From Saprospiraceae bacterium (GTDB lineage Bacteria > Bacteroidota > Bacteroidia > Chitinophagales > Saprospiraceae), in assembly GCA_029251525.1 (NCBI GenBank), contig JAQXDE010000005.1, positions 1-64,000 of the forward strand: 64,000 bases of DNA, written 5' to 3'. The notes beneath the pieces are model-generated. The model searched no databases. It had not been told where the DNA came from and saw only the letters and a list, made by a program, of their open reading frames with translations. Both the position numbers and the translations under genes were made by a program. Below are positions 8,349 to 18,263 of the stretch, piece by piece (positions within the stretch are counted from its first letter, which is position 1; each line of letters opens with the position of its first letter).

Positions 8349-9875
8349 ATGGATAAAAATTTACCAAAAGATCCCCTTGAAGAATTTTTTAAAAAATCTT
8401 TAGAAGGGCAAAATGAACTTCCTTCCGATAATGGTTGGGATATTCCTTCCTTGAATGTGTGGGATAGGGTAGAGGCAGATATTCAACCAACTGCAATCGT
8501 TCGACCGATTAATTATTGGAAATGGGCAACAGTTGTTGCATCTATGGTATTATTGTTTTTTACATATAAATGGAGTACTCAAAATGAACAAATTGAAGAA
8601 TTAGTAATTGAAATAAATGAGAATAATGAGCAATTAGAAACTGTAAAAGGATTGTTGAAAAACAAAGAAAAAGAAATTGAATCACTTGTAGTTGAACAAA
8701 ATATAGATAATATATATAATCAACAAAGTATTGAAAATGAAGAAGTTGTGCAAAGAGATGATGTGAGAGTATCTCATCGCGCGACTCATTTTTCTGAAAA
8801 AAATAAAAATGAAATAGGAGGAAAAAATAATAATGAATCGCCAAAAAATCCAACTCTAAATACTGGAAATATGGTCAACCAAAAAGTAGAAAATATAATC
8901 GTAGAAAATTTAGATAAAGCTAATTTTGACAACAGCAAAGAGGAATTAATAGATAAAAAAATAATACAAGAGATTAATGAATTACCTAAACGTAATTTTG
9001 TAGTTGAGTCTTCAGTTGATAATGAAAAATTAAAAGCTGAATGGGGTAGGGTTGCGACTATTAACCTTAAAAAAGAAAGATTAAATAGTAAACTTTTTGT
9101 AGGAGTTTATGGGAGTCGGAATTTTGGGATGCGATCCATTGTTGCCGACGATTCAAGTATTTCTCAAATTAGAAAAAATGAGATTAAAAACATTCGAGAA
9201 AAAGAATCTTGGACAACTGGAGGAGGTGTGAAACTAGGTTTTCAAATCAATAAAAATTGGAGTATCGAAACAGGTCTTCAATACACAAAATCAGAAATTA
9301 CAGCAAGACACCTAATCCAAAAACAATATAATGCTGCGAGCGAAATACAAAATTCTTCTGGTGATTTTGAAAATGAATTTGCCTTTTTATTAGTCACACC
9401 AATGGGTGATGTAGAGTCAGATGTGACCTTATCGCGTTCTGCGATGAGTACTGCAATTCCAGATCAATTAGTCTATATTCCAGTTGAAAGTAATCAAAAG
9501 ATTAGTTTCTTAGGTATCCCAATTTTGGCGAAATATAGATTCGGAAATGAAACATTTAGGCTTGGGTTGAAGGGTGGCGTTTTGGCTAATTTTATTTTGG
9601 ATGCGGATGTTGAAATTAGTAATGTCGATACCCCATTCCCAAATCTTCGTCATCGAAAACATCGAATTAGTAATAAAACAGAATTGGAAAATCTAAAAAC
9701 AACTACGATAAATTGGTTAGCTGGGGTCGAAGCTGAGGTGAAATTAAATGATAAAATGTATTTTTTATTTGAGCCTTCTTTCTCGAAAAATATATCACCC
9801 ATCTTTGAAAAAAACAATGTTAAAACATATCCTCTGATGGCGAATGTAAAAGTAGGTGTGAATTATTTGTTTTAA
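8349..9875 (+). CDS. Anti-sigma-like single-pass protein fused to an outer-membrane beta-barrel
   Basis: 508-residue protein with an unusual architecture. Residues 1-56 are hydrophilic with Trp/Asp motifs (GWDIPSLNVWDRVEADI) and sit where an anti-sigma domain would. Residues 57-75 form one membrane helix. Residues 78-116 are a heptad-rich coiled coil, followed by a Glu/Asn/Lys-rich linker to about 245. Residues 249-508 alternate polar and hydrophobic strands like a PorT/OMP_b-brl barrel (start LFVGVYGSRNFG) and end in ...VNYLF, the terminal Phe expected of a BAM substrate. An inner-membrane helix and a barrel in one chain imply a protein crossing the whole envelope. It is operonic with the ECF sigma gene, so it is probably the anti-sigma factor. 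Confidence 0.78.
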   Translation: MDKNLPKDPLEEFFKKSLEGQNELPSDNGWDIPSLNVWDRVEADIQPTAIVRPINYWKWATVVASMVLLFFTYKWSTQNEQIEELVIEINENNEQLETVKGLLKNKEKEIESLVVEQNIDNIYNQQSIENEEVVQRDDVRVSHRATHFSEKNKNEIGGKNNNESPKNPTLNTGNMVNQKVENIIVENLDKANFDNSKEELIDKKIIQEINELPKRNFVVESSVDNEKLKAEWGRVATINLKKERLNSKLFVGVYGSRNFGMRSIVADDSSISQIRKNEIKNIREKESWTTGGGVKLGFQINKNWSIETGLQYTKSEITARHLIQKQYNAASEIQNSSGDFENEFAFLLVTPMGDVESDVTLSRSAMSTAIPDQLVYIPVESNQKISFLGIPILAKYRFGNETFRLGLKGGVLANFILDADVEISNVDTPFPNLRHRKHRISNKTELENLKTTTINWLAGVEAEVKLNDKMYFLFEPSFSKNISPIFEKNNVKTYPLMANVKVGVNYLF

Positions 9876-10197
9876 GTAAATACCATAAGTTTTATAATTA
9901 CAGATTTTTCCAAATCATCAAGTTAATTATTTTGTTTATTTTTTGGTAGGCATAAAAGCCTGCTGTCACATTAATATAGGTGCAAGTCATTCCTATAAAT
10001 TGATTTATATTAAATACTTGTAAATGAATTGTTATTAATATTTTCAAAAAAATAAAAATTCAGGCAACCTTTTTTTTATTCAATACACCAATAGATTGTA
10101 TTTAGTTTTTTACTTAGAACTTTTAAATAAAGATTTTTATCGAAAAAATTTACTAGTTTCTTGTAAACCATTTTTTCATCATTAAAACCATTCTTCA
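9876..10197. other. Intergenic region with ECF promoter copy B
   Basis: AT-rich spacer between the barrel gene and the PepSY-like lipoprotein. It holds a short GTAGGC/GCCTGC inverted repeat near 9946-9962 without a following T-run, then the second copy of the ECF-like promoter (10041-10091) and a leader of about 100 nt. No coding sequence was seen. Confidence 0.6.
10041..10091 (+). promoter_or_regulatory. Putative ECF-sigma promoter, copy B (PepSY-like lipoprotein)
   Basis: A-rich tract (10041-10059), TCAGGCAAC (10060-10068), a 15-nt spacer and TACACCAA (10084-10091). It is aligned base for base with the block in front of the ECF sigma gene. Only three mismatches fall outside the spacer. This makes the following lipoprotein gene a likely target of the neighbouring sigma factor. 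Confidence 0.7.
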
Positions 10198-10956
10198 ATG
10201 AGAAATTTATCAATCATTTTAACTTCAATCGTTGGCCTAAGTTTATTTGCAATATCATGTAACAAGGACTCAAGTATTTCCGAAGACACGGAATTAATCC
10301 AACAAATTGTAGAGTCAGAAAATAGATCAACTATTGATCCAAGTGATTTGCCAACTGTAACAAAAATAACTCTTGATGAAGAGTATTTTGAGACATATAT
10401 AGAAAATGTTGTTGTAGCGAGAGGTCTAGGATTTGAAGTAGAGTTAGGTAATGGGGAAAATATTTATTTTAGCGAGCGAGGAGAAGGACTAGTCAGTCGA
10501 AGAGGATTCCGCCACGGGCATGGACCATGTGGAATGGGACATCGAGGAATTCGAGTACCAATAGCAAACTTGCCAACAAGCATCGTAGATTACATCGCTG
10601 CAAATTACCTAGGTGCAGAAACCAAAAGAGCAAAGACAAATAACAATAATGGGAATTATTTTGTTTTGATAAAAACCGATGACGGAAGAGTTGTTTTGAA
10701 ATTTGATGCAGACGGCAATTTCATAGAAGAAGTATCATGTATTTATCATGGCTGTGGCGGTATTATTCAAGTAGACGTAGCTGACTTATTAACGACAATT
10801 GTAGATTATATTATTGCCAATTATCCTACTGCAGACATTCAAAAAGCAGGGCAAAAAATAAATTCTGGAAACTATGGCGTGGTGTTAAATATAGATGGTG
10901 ACCGAGTGATTGTAGTCTTCGATGAAGGTGGAAATTTTTTATTTGAAAGATCATAA
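10198..10956 (+). CDS. Lipoprotein with two PepSY-like repeats
   Basis: Lipoprotein of 252 residues: lipobox FAISC with Cys21, so anchored after LspA cleavage. Two tandem beta-alpha-beta modules at about 118-179 and 189-249 share the pattern NLPTSIVDYIAANY ... GNY.V......GR..L.FD..GNF. This is the PepSY-like/BLIP-like fold used by periplasmic inhibitor or sensor proteins. Before each repeat is a short His/Cys-rich segment (GHGPCGMGH at 107-115; CIYHGCGG at 181-188) that could bind a metal or form disulfides. A promoter-like block shared with the ECF sigma operon lies upstream, suggesting that it is induced by envelope stress. The function is unknown; a feedback ligand of the barrel protein is one speculative possibility. 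Confidence 0.75.
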   Translation: MRNLSIILTSIVGLSLFAISCNKDSSISEDTELIQQIVESENRSTIDPSDLPTVTKITLDEEYFETYIENVVVARGLGFEVELGNGENIYFSERGEGLVSRRGFRHGHGPCGMGHRGIRVPIANLPTSIVDYIAANYLGAETKRAKTNNNNGNYFVLIKTDDGRVVLKFDADGNFIEEVSCIYHGCGGIIQVDVADLLTTIVDYIIANYPTADIQKAGQKINSGNYGVVLNIDGDRVIVVFDEGGNFLFERS

Positions 10957-11027
10957 CAGAAAAATGGTAGTTGAAGGAGGATAATTATTTATCCACCCTT
11001 AAGAGAAAATATATTAGGTTTCTTCTC

Positions 11028-11067
11028 AAAAAAGGTAGAAGTGTTTGAGCACGCTTCTACTTTTTTT
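11028..11067 (+). terminator. Intrinsic terminator of PepSY-like lipoprotein gene
   Basis: GTAGAAGTG (11035-11043) pairs with CGCTTCTAC (11052-11060), allowing one G-U pair, around an 8-nt loop. A-run before and seven T after. Confidence 0.82.
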
Positions 11068-11240
11068 ATTTCCTAAAGTCATTGGATAAATTTTACGATG
11101 CCATATATGTCTCATTCACTTGCCTTTCGTTGAGTGCTTGCTCAAAACCAAACACTTTTCATTTTTCCACTTAATTTGAATCTGACTAAAGGATAAATTT
11201 TATTTTTGAGAAGTAAAACACTACGGTTATAAAAGAAATA

Positions 11241-11278
11241 AAAAAGGTGTTTAGAATTTATAATCCGAACACCTTTTT
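11241..11278 (-). terminator. Intrinsic terminator of FtsX-type permease gene
   Basis: AAAAAGGTGTT (11241-11251) and its complement AACACCTTTTT flank an 18-nt loop. It lies 14 bp beyond the stop codon of the minus-strand permease gene, with A/T runs that would allow it to work in both directions. Confidence 0.75.
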
Positions 11279-11291
11279 CACCAAATATTTA

Positions 11292-13832
11292 TTAAGCCTC
11301 CTTCCTCAAGACCTCTAAGGGAGGCTTGGTTAATACTTCTCGGCTATTAAACAAACCAATTAAAAGGGTTAGACCTGTAATACTCAAAAACAACCAAAGA
11401 GTTGGAAATAAATTAGGAGTAAATGGAATATCAAAAAGAAAGGTCGCCAGTAAATAACTTCCAATAAATGCTAATCCGATACCTGTTAACGTTGCTAACG
11501 CACCTAACATAAAATATTCTAATGCGTTTATCATCAATATCTGCCGACTCTTCGCTCCTAGAGTTCGAAGTAAAACACTCTCTTGAATCCGTTGATATTT
11601 GCTAAGGACGACGGAACTAATCAAAACTAATAATCCAGTCATGATACTAAACAACGCCATAAACCGAATTACAAAAGATACTTTTCCAATAATTTCATCT
11701 ACGGCTTTTAGCACTTGGGAAAAGTCTCCTGCTAATACACTGGGAAATTTTTTTACTAATTCCTTTTGGAAGTCTGCAGATTGCTGAGGATTTTCTGCAC
11801 GAGAAAGTAAGAAATAAAATTGCGGTGCTTTTTCTAAAACACCATTTGGAAATAAAACAAAAAATCGAGCTTGCGTATTTGCTAATTCCATCCTTTTGCG
11901 AATACTTCCAACAAAGGTTTCTATCAATGCACCTTGAACATTCCAAATTATTTTCGTTCCTATACCCGCATTAGAACCTTCAGCTAATCGTTCGGAGATA
12001 GAAATAAAAATGGAATCGTTTTTAGGTTGATTTCCATGCCATGACCCTTTAATGATCTCCTCATTTTCATTTAAAGTATCACGATAACTTACTCGATATT
12101 CTCGTCGAAAGACCCAACGGCTCATTTCACTTGTGGTATCTTTCATGTGTTCTGCTTTGCTAATATCATCTATAGATTCTAATCGCATGGTAACGATTGG
12201 AATATTTTGCAAGACAGGAAGTTCATAGGATTTTGCGAGGTCAGCAATAGCATCTTTATCTTTACCTTGGATATTGTAAACCAACATATTTGGTTGATCG
12301 TTTCCACTTGTGATATCCAATCGTTGCAATAAAAGATCTTGTGTGAAAAATAAAACTGAAATAAAAGTAGTTCCTAGTCCAATTGAGACAATCAATGTTA
12401 ATGTCTGATTATTAGGGCGATATAAATTGGCAATACTTTGTCTCCAAACAAAACTCCAATTAGTTGGAAAAAATTTCCGCACTCCCCAAACAGCTAATTT
12501 TGCAATTCCCGCTAAGAGTAATAATCCAAGTCCAATACCAATTGGAAAGAAAATTGCCTCCGCACCTCCTCCAGTTTGAAAGAAAGTAAAAGCTGTAATA
12601 AAAATAAAAATCAAAACATAAACCAACCATCGCAAAGGATCTATTCCTGTAGTATCGTCTTCGAAAGATGCTCTTAAACTACGTAATGGGGAAATTCTTC
12701 GAATGCTCAATAAAGGTAATAATGCAAACAAAACTGCAATACTTAATCCAGTCAAAACTCCTTGTCCAATCGAAATAATAGAAATACTCGAGCTAATGTT
12801 TTCTAAAGGCAAAAAGTCTTTTAAAATTGCCGGTAATAAAACTTGAATACCACTTCCGAGTAAAGCCCCTATCATAGAACCTACGAATCCCATTGCAACG
12901 ATTTGCAAAAGGTAAATTAAAAATGCTTGTTGACCACTCGCTCCTAAACATCGTAAGATTGAAACTGTGGAAATTTTATCTTTTATGTAAATATGTACGG
13001 CACTCGCTACACCTATACAGCCTAATAGCAATGCGATAAAACCAACTAAATTCAGAAATACATTAACAGTGTCAAATGCTTCACTTATATTCTCTTTTCT
13101 ACTAGCCACTGATTCTGATCTTGCACTAGCCAGTCTGAGACGAGGCTGGATATCTTCTCGAAAGGTTTCAATATCAAAGTTTTTGTCAAATAAAAAATAA
13201 GTTTGATAATCGACTCGGCTTCCAATTTGAATTAATTGAGTTTCTTCAATATAATCCATCGGGATAAAAATCGAAGGGGTAACTGAAGAAGTGATTCCTG
13301 CTGAACCAGGTGCACCATTCAGTTGTCCAGCAATTTCGAAAACGACTTCTCCTACCTTAATTGAATCTCCAACAGTCATATTGAATTGCAAAAGCATCGA
13401 CTTGTCAACCAATGCCATTTTTCCATTTTTAAATTTTTGAGCTGCTTCAATAGGTGTAGTATTTAATTTTCCATAAAAAGGAAATCCTCCTTCCAAACCA
13501 TTAATCATGGATAACCTAGTATCTCCAGTCTTGGGGAATGAGGCCATGGAAACAAATTGAAGTATGGTCGATTTCTCTATACTATTTTCTTTCAATTCAA
13601 TAGAAAGTGAATCAGGAAGTTGTTGATTACTTTCTATTTTCAAATCTGCTCCAAGTAATGTTTGAGCTTGCGCATCAATATCAGCCTGGAGGTTTTCGCT
13701 AAAAGAATTGATTGCCACTAGGGCTGCAATCCCAATTACAATGGAAGAGATAAATAAAAGTAGACGGGAAATATTGCGACGACTATCTCGCCAAGCCATA
13801 ATTACTAACCATGAAAAAGAAGGTTTGGACAT
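11292..13832 (-). CDS. ABC transporter permease, FtsX/YbbP family
   Basis: Inner-membrane protein of 846 residues with duplicated FtsX-type permease units. It has an N-terminal helix (about 20-42), a periplasmic MacB-like domain (about 45-250) and a helix bundle (about 255-385). Further helices at about 400-440, a second extracytoplasmic domain (about 490-700) and a C-terminal bundle (about 715-840) follow. The overall plan matches the YbbP group, whose partners are a small ATPase (YbbA) and sometimes an esterase. No ATPase gene is adjacent here, so the partner must be encoded elsewhere. The substrate is unknown; relatives act in lipoprotein or lipid handling. It is divergent from the PBP4 gene, with 97 bp between the starts. 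Confidence 0.85.
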   Translation of the reverse strand: MSKPSFSWLVIMAWRDSRRNISRLLLFISSIVIGIAALVAINSFSENLQADIDAQAQTLLGADLKIESNQQLPDSLSIELKENSIEKSTILQFVSMASFPKTGDTRLSMINGLEGGFPFYGKLNTTPIEAAQKFKNGKMALVDKSMLLQFNMTVGDSIKVGEVVFEIAGQLNGAPGSAGITSSVTPSIFIPMDYIEETQLIQIGSRVDYQTYFLFDKNFDIETFREDIQPRLRLASARSESVASRKENISEAFDTVNVFLNLVGFIALLLGCIGVASAVHIYIKDKISTVSILRCLGASGQQAFLIYLLQIVAMGFVGSMIGALLGSGIQVLLPAILKDFLPLENISSSISIISIGQGVLTGLSIAVLFALLPLLSIRRISPLRSLRASFEDDTTGIDPLRWLVYVLIFIFITAFTFFQTGGGAEAIFFPIGIGLGLLLLAGIAKLAVWGVRKFFPTNWSFVWRQSIANLYRPNNQTLTLIVSIGLGTTFISVLFFTQDLLLQRLDITSGNDQPNMLVYNIQGKDKDAIADLAKSYELPVLQNIPIVTMRLESIDDISKAEHMKDTTSEMSRWVFRREYRVSYRDTLNENEEIIKGSWHGNQPKNDSIFISISERLAEGSNAGIGTKIIWNVQGALIETFVGSIRKRMELANTQARFFVLFPNGVLEKAPQFYFLLSRAENPQQSADFQKELVKKFPSVLAGDFSQVLKAVDEIIGKVSFVIRFMALFSIMTGLLVLISSVVLSKYQRIQESVLLRTLGAKSRQILMINALEYFMLGALATLTGIGLAFIGSYLLATFLFDIPFTPNLFPTLWLFLSITGLTLLIGLFNSREVLTKPPLEVLRKEA

Positions 13833-13841
13833 ATTTTTTTA

Positions 13842-13875
13842 TTGACTAAAATTCGATTGTTTATGATTATTTTTG
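13842..13875 (+). promoter_or_regulatory. Bacteroidota-type promoter for PBP4-type gene
   Basis: TTG at 13842-13844, a 23-nt spacer and TATTTTTG at 13868-13875. It fits the TTG/TAnnTTTG consensus at the upper spacing limit. The ATG lies 54 nt after the -7 element. Confidence 0.5.
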
Positions 13876-13929
13876 TTTTCAAAACAAAGTCTGTTTTAAA
13901 GACTCTATTCCAAATTAAACACCAAAAAT

Positions 13930-15396
13930 ATGAATCGGTTTTCGTTTACTATCATTTTGTTAGGTCTTTTTCTACCAAATGTTTTTTCTCAAAGATTAAA
14001 TGATGCAATCCGAGTATTTGTAAATGATGCTGATTTTAAATTTGGTGGAATTAGTATTAGTATACTTGACGTTGAGAATGGAAAATTGTTAGCTGGGCAT
14101 AATCCTAATCTTGGTTTGATACCTGCATCTTCTCTTAAAGTGATAACTACAGCTACAGCACTTCATTTCTTAGGTGATAGTTTTCGATTTAAGACGGAGC
14201 TTCAATATGATGGTGAGATTGATATGAATGGAACATTGAATGGCAATTTATTTGTCAAAGGATATGGTGATCCAACTTTAGGATCTGCTTATTTTGACAA
14301 AGCAGAAAAATTGGATGTAGTGATGCATAAATTTGTTGAAGCCATCCAAGCCTTTGGGATTAAAAAAGTTAACGGACGTATTATTGGTGATGCATCTTTT
14401 TTTGAGTCAGAAGTGATAGGTTCGAAATGGTTATGGGAAGATTTGGGAAATTATTACGGTGCTGGCTCATATGGATTGAATATTCAAGAAAATTTATATT
14501 TCATAGATTTTAAGCAAATGAGGGAAGTAAAAGAAAAGCCGCCAATCGTAGCTATTCGACCTTCTATACCAAATTTATTATTAATAAATGAGGTTAAATC
14601 TGATGTTAAAGGGAGTGGTGATAATGCCTATATTTTTGGAGCACCATATACCTATACCCGATATGTTAGAGGGACAATACCCGTTGGTGAGAATAAATTC
14701 ACCATAAAAGGATCGATACCTGATCCACCTTTTTTTGCAGCTCATTATTTAGCAGGATTTTTGGAAAAAAATGGGATTGAAACATCAAAACTGACTGCAT
14801 CTTATTTCGATTTAGAAAGAGAAAATAAAATTTCTACTGTTAAAAGAAATATTATTTTTATTTACCAATCTCCGCCACTTAGAGATATAGTGAAGAGAAC
14901 AAATATGAAAAGTGTCAATTTATATTGTGAAGCAATGTTAAGGATGCTCGGAAAAAAAATGAAAGGTAAAGGCACTCCAAAAGCTGGTTTGGAAGTGGTT
15001 TATGATTTTTTGAAGGAAAGAAAGATGGATACGGAAGGTTTTTTTTTACTTGATGGAAGTGGTTTGTCTCCAATGAATTCTGCAACTACTTACCAAATGG
15101 CAAGTGCGATTCGAATTTTTTTAAATGACGATGAGATTTCTAATTCGTTCAAAAATTCAATGCCCGTTTCAGCTAAGTCAGGGGCATTGAAATATATGCT
15201 TAAGGGAACTGCTGCTGCTGGGAATGTGTTTGCAAAAAGTGGTGGCATGGAACGCGTAAGATCCTATACCGGTTTTATTAAAACTAAAAAAGGGAGAGTG
15301 GTTAGCTTTTCGATGATTGCTAATAATTTTACTTGCAAGAGTTCTCAAGTAAGAGAGAAAATGGAAAAATTGATGCTAGCAATATATGAAAATTAA
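13930..15396 (+). CDS. dacB: D-alanyl-D-alanine carboxypeptidase/endopeptidase, PBP4 (peptidase S13)
   Basis: Penicillin-binding protein of class C that trims or cleaves D-Ala cross-links in peptidoglycan in the periplasm. It has 488 residues with a signal peptide ending near ...VFSQ (20-21). The serine active-site triad of motifs is present: SxxK as S67-S-L-K70 in PASSLK, SxN as SVN in MKSVNLYCEAM (about residue 330), and a KTG-like KSG in FAKSGGMERV (about 435-445), with Ser in place of Thr. The large insertion between SxxK and SxN is typical of PBP4. The gene is divergently oriented from the permease and followed by the lipoprotein methyltransferase on the same strand. Confidence 0.88.
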   Translation: MNRFSFTIILLGLFLPNVFSQRLNDAIRVFVNDADFKFGGISISILDVENGKLLAGHNPNLGLIPASSLKVITTATALHFLGDSFRFKTELQYDGEIDMNGTLNGNLFVKGYGDPTLGSAYFDKAEKLDVVMHKFVEAIQAFGIKKVNGRIIGDASFFESEVIGSKWLWEDLGNYYGAGSYGLNIQENLYFIDFKQMREVKEKPPIVAIRPSIPNLLLINEVKSDVKGSGDNAYIFGAPYTYTRYVRGTIPVGENKFTIKGSIPDPPFFAAHYLAGFLEKNGIETSKLTASYFDLERENKISTVKRNIIFIYQSPPLRDIVKRTNMKSVNLYCEAMLRMLGKKMKGKGTPKAGLEVVYDFLKERKMDTEGFFLLDGSGLSPMNSATTYQMASAIRIFLNDDEISNSFKNSMPVSAKSGALKYMLKGTAAAGNVFAKSGGMERVRSYTGFIKTKKGRVVSFSMIANNFTCKSSQVREKMEKLMLAIYEN

Positions 15397-15461
15397 CAAC
15401 TGTACAGGTTTTTTAACAAAAAAATAATTCGTCAACTCAACTAACAAAACATAACGTTTTT

Positions 15462-15469
15462 TAACTTTG
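15462..15469 (+). promoter_or_regulatory. Possible -7 element for methyltransferase gene
   Basis: TAACTTTG matches TAnnTTTG and lies 16 nt before the ATG, giving a very short leader. No well-placed TTG is present, so this is only a candidate. Confidence 0.35.
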
Positions 15470-15485
15470 TGAAAACAAAATTTGA

Positions 15486-16190
15486 ATGAAATTAATTTAT
15501 ACTCTCCTATTTGCTTTTGCAATGATTTTCATCTCATGTAATGATGATGAATTGAAAAGTGGTACAAATTCAAATCTCCCTATCCTTCATAACTATGATT
15601 CAGATCCTGATGGGTATTCGAAATTAGATGATGCTATTAAAAAGAGTGAAAATCCAGATCGAAATAATTGGCAAAAACCAAGGAAGGTAATCGATCGATT
15701 AGGAGCTTTGAAGAATAAAGTGGTTGCTGACATTGGAGCAGGTTCAGGTTATTTTTCATTTCAATTACTACCTAGTGCCGGAAAAGTGATTGCGATTGAT
15801 ATCGACCAAAATGCTCTAGCTCAAATTGATACCCTTGCTAGATCTCTTTCTTCAACTTTGTATTCAAAATTAGAAACTCGATTGGTTGGATTTGACGATC
15901 CAATGTTAAAAGATGAAGAGATAGACATAGTATTCTTGTCGAATACTTATTCTTATATTGAAGATAAAGTCGATTATTTAAAGACTGTTTACAAAGGTGT
16001 GAAGCCGAAAGGGCGAATTTATATTGTGGATTTTAAAATGAAAATCCTCCCTCAAATTTTTCCAAAGGCAGAGGAGCGAATTCCACTTTTTGAAGTAGAA
16101 CGACACTTAGAAGAAGCAGGTTTTAAGCATATATTTTCGGATGATAAATCGCTTGATTATCAATATATTGTAATTGCTGAAAAGGGATAG
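15486..16190 (+). CDS. Class I SAM-dependent methyltransferase with lipoprotein signal
   Basis: 234-residue protein that combines a lipoprotein signal peptide (MKLIYTLLFAFAMIFISC, Cys18) with a seven-beta-strand methyltransferase domain. Motif I is clear (VVADIGAGSGYFSFQL, about 79-94). The acidic end of strand 2 follows (VIAIDIDQNAL, about 102-112), with a motif IV-like DIVFLSNTYSY at about 142-152. The fold is the ubiE/arsenite-methyltransferase type. A methyltransferase outside the cytoplasm is odd, because S-adenosylmethionine is not expected there. Either the leader is used differently, the Cys is accidental, or the domain has another job. The acceptor is unknown. It stands alone between the PBP4 gene and convergent purA. 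Confidence 0.78.
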   Translation: MKLIYTLLFAFAMIFISCNDDELKSGTNSNLPILHNYDSDPDGYSKLDDAIKKSENPDRNNWQKPRKVIDRLGALKNKVVADIGAGSGYFSFQLLPSAGKVIAIDIDQNALAQIDTLARSLSSTLYSKLETRLVGFDDPMLKDEEIDIVFLSNTYSYIEDKVDYLKTVYKGVKPKGRIYIVDFKMKILPQIFPKAEERIPLFEVERHLEEAGFKHIFSDDKSLDYQYIVIAEKG

Positions 16191-16263
16191 AATGATTTGC
16201 TTGATTAGCTGTAGTAATTTCTTCAAAAAAGGTATACTGAATTAGTAGATAAATAACAACAAT

Positions 16264-16297
16264 AAAAAAGGTGAATTACTTTAAAGTAATTCACCTT
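16264..16297 (-). terminator. purA: Terminator of purA (perfect 30-nt palindrome)
   Basis: AAGGTGAATTACTTT (16268-16282) is followed directly by its exact complement (16283-16297). Six A precede it on the plus strand, which give the U-tract on the minus strand, so it terminates purA. The plus-strand side has only a weaker T-rich flank. Confidence 0.82.
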
Positions 16298-16320
16298 AAT
16301 TTATGTAGTTTTTTGGATGA

Positions 16321-17670
<1,350 letters not shown>

Positions 17671-17804
17671 AATTATTGAGGAATAATTAAAGTCAAAGAT
17701 ACAAACTTTCTTATTCAGGACTAATCTTTTGCAAATATTTGATAGAAATGTGGAAAAGTTTTTTAGGGGAGTTTATTTTCAATAATAGTTTATGGAAATA
17801 CTTT

Positions 17805-18146
17805 TTATTCTTCTAAATTTCTCATTGCTTCATCCACAGAAGAGGATAATTGAAAGAATGATTTTAGTTTAGTGACTTCAAGAAGTTTAACTATATTTTC
17901 AGAAGCATTTGCTATGGTTAGTTTACCACCTGATTTTTTTGACTTTTTCATCATGAAAATTAAAAAATTCAAACCTACACTATTCATAATATCCATTAAA
18001 GAGAGGTCAAGTACAAATTTATTCCATCCTTGGTTAATTCGCTTTTCAACATCTCGCATGATGAATTTATTATCGTATTCGTTGAGAAGACTTTTTACTT
18101 GGAGTACTTGGATTTGATTATCATGTTGAGAAAATGAATGAGTCAT
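17805..18146 (-). CDS. STAS-domain protein (anti-sigma factor antagonist-like)
   Basis: Small soluble protein of 113 residues from the ATG at 18144-18146; a TTG 11 codons upstream is possible but gives a non-typical N-terminus. It shows the STAS pattern of SpoIIAA/RsbV: a strand, then NKFVLDLSLMDIMNSVGLNFLIF (shown in part: DLSLMDIMNSVGL, about 54-66), in which the Ser of MNSVG occupies the usual phosphorylation site. The following basic stretch KKSKKSGGKL and a terminal helix fit the family. Such proteins act in partner-switching with a HPK-type kinase and an anti-sigma or output protein. No kinase is nearby, so the output is unknown. It lies between the Fur-family gene and purA, all on the minus strand. 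Confidence 0.8.
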   Translation of the reverse strand: MTHSFSQHDNQIQVLQVKSLLNEYDNKFIMRDVEKRINQGWNKFVLDLSLMDIMNSVGLNFLIFMMKKSKKSGGKLTIANASENIVKLLEVTKLKSFFQLSSSVDEAMRNLEE

Positions 18147-18263
18147 TAACGGTTTGTTTAATAGTTGATTGTAATCCAACTAGATTTTCAAAGTAAAAGT
18201 TACTTTACAAATTCTTTTTAAGAAAAAATCACCAAATGAGAGGATACGTGAAATTGAATTTTC

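Larger units (their letters stand above)
10957..11291. other. Convergent intergenic region between two terminators
   Basis: The 335-bp spacer between convergent genes carries a terminator for each strand at its ends. The middle, about 11070-11240, is AT-rich with no open frame or strong repeat. A short direct repeat (GGATAAATTTTA) occurs near 11086 and 11191. Confidence 0.55.

Noticed and set aside
9946-9962. GTAGGC/GCCTGC hairpin after the barrel gene as terminator
   Set aside because: Short stem and no T-run on the plus strand after it; not convincing.
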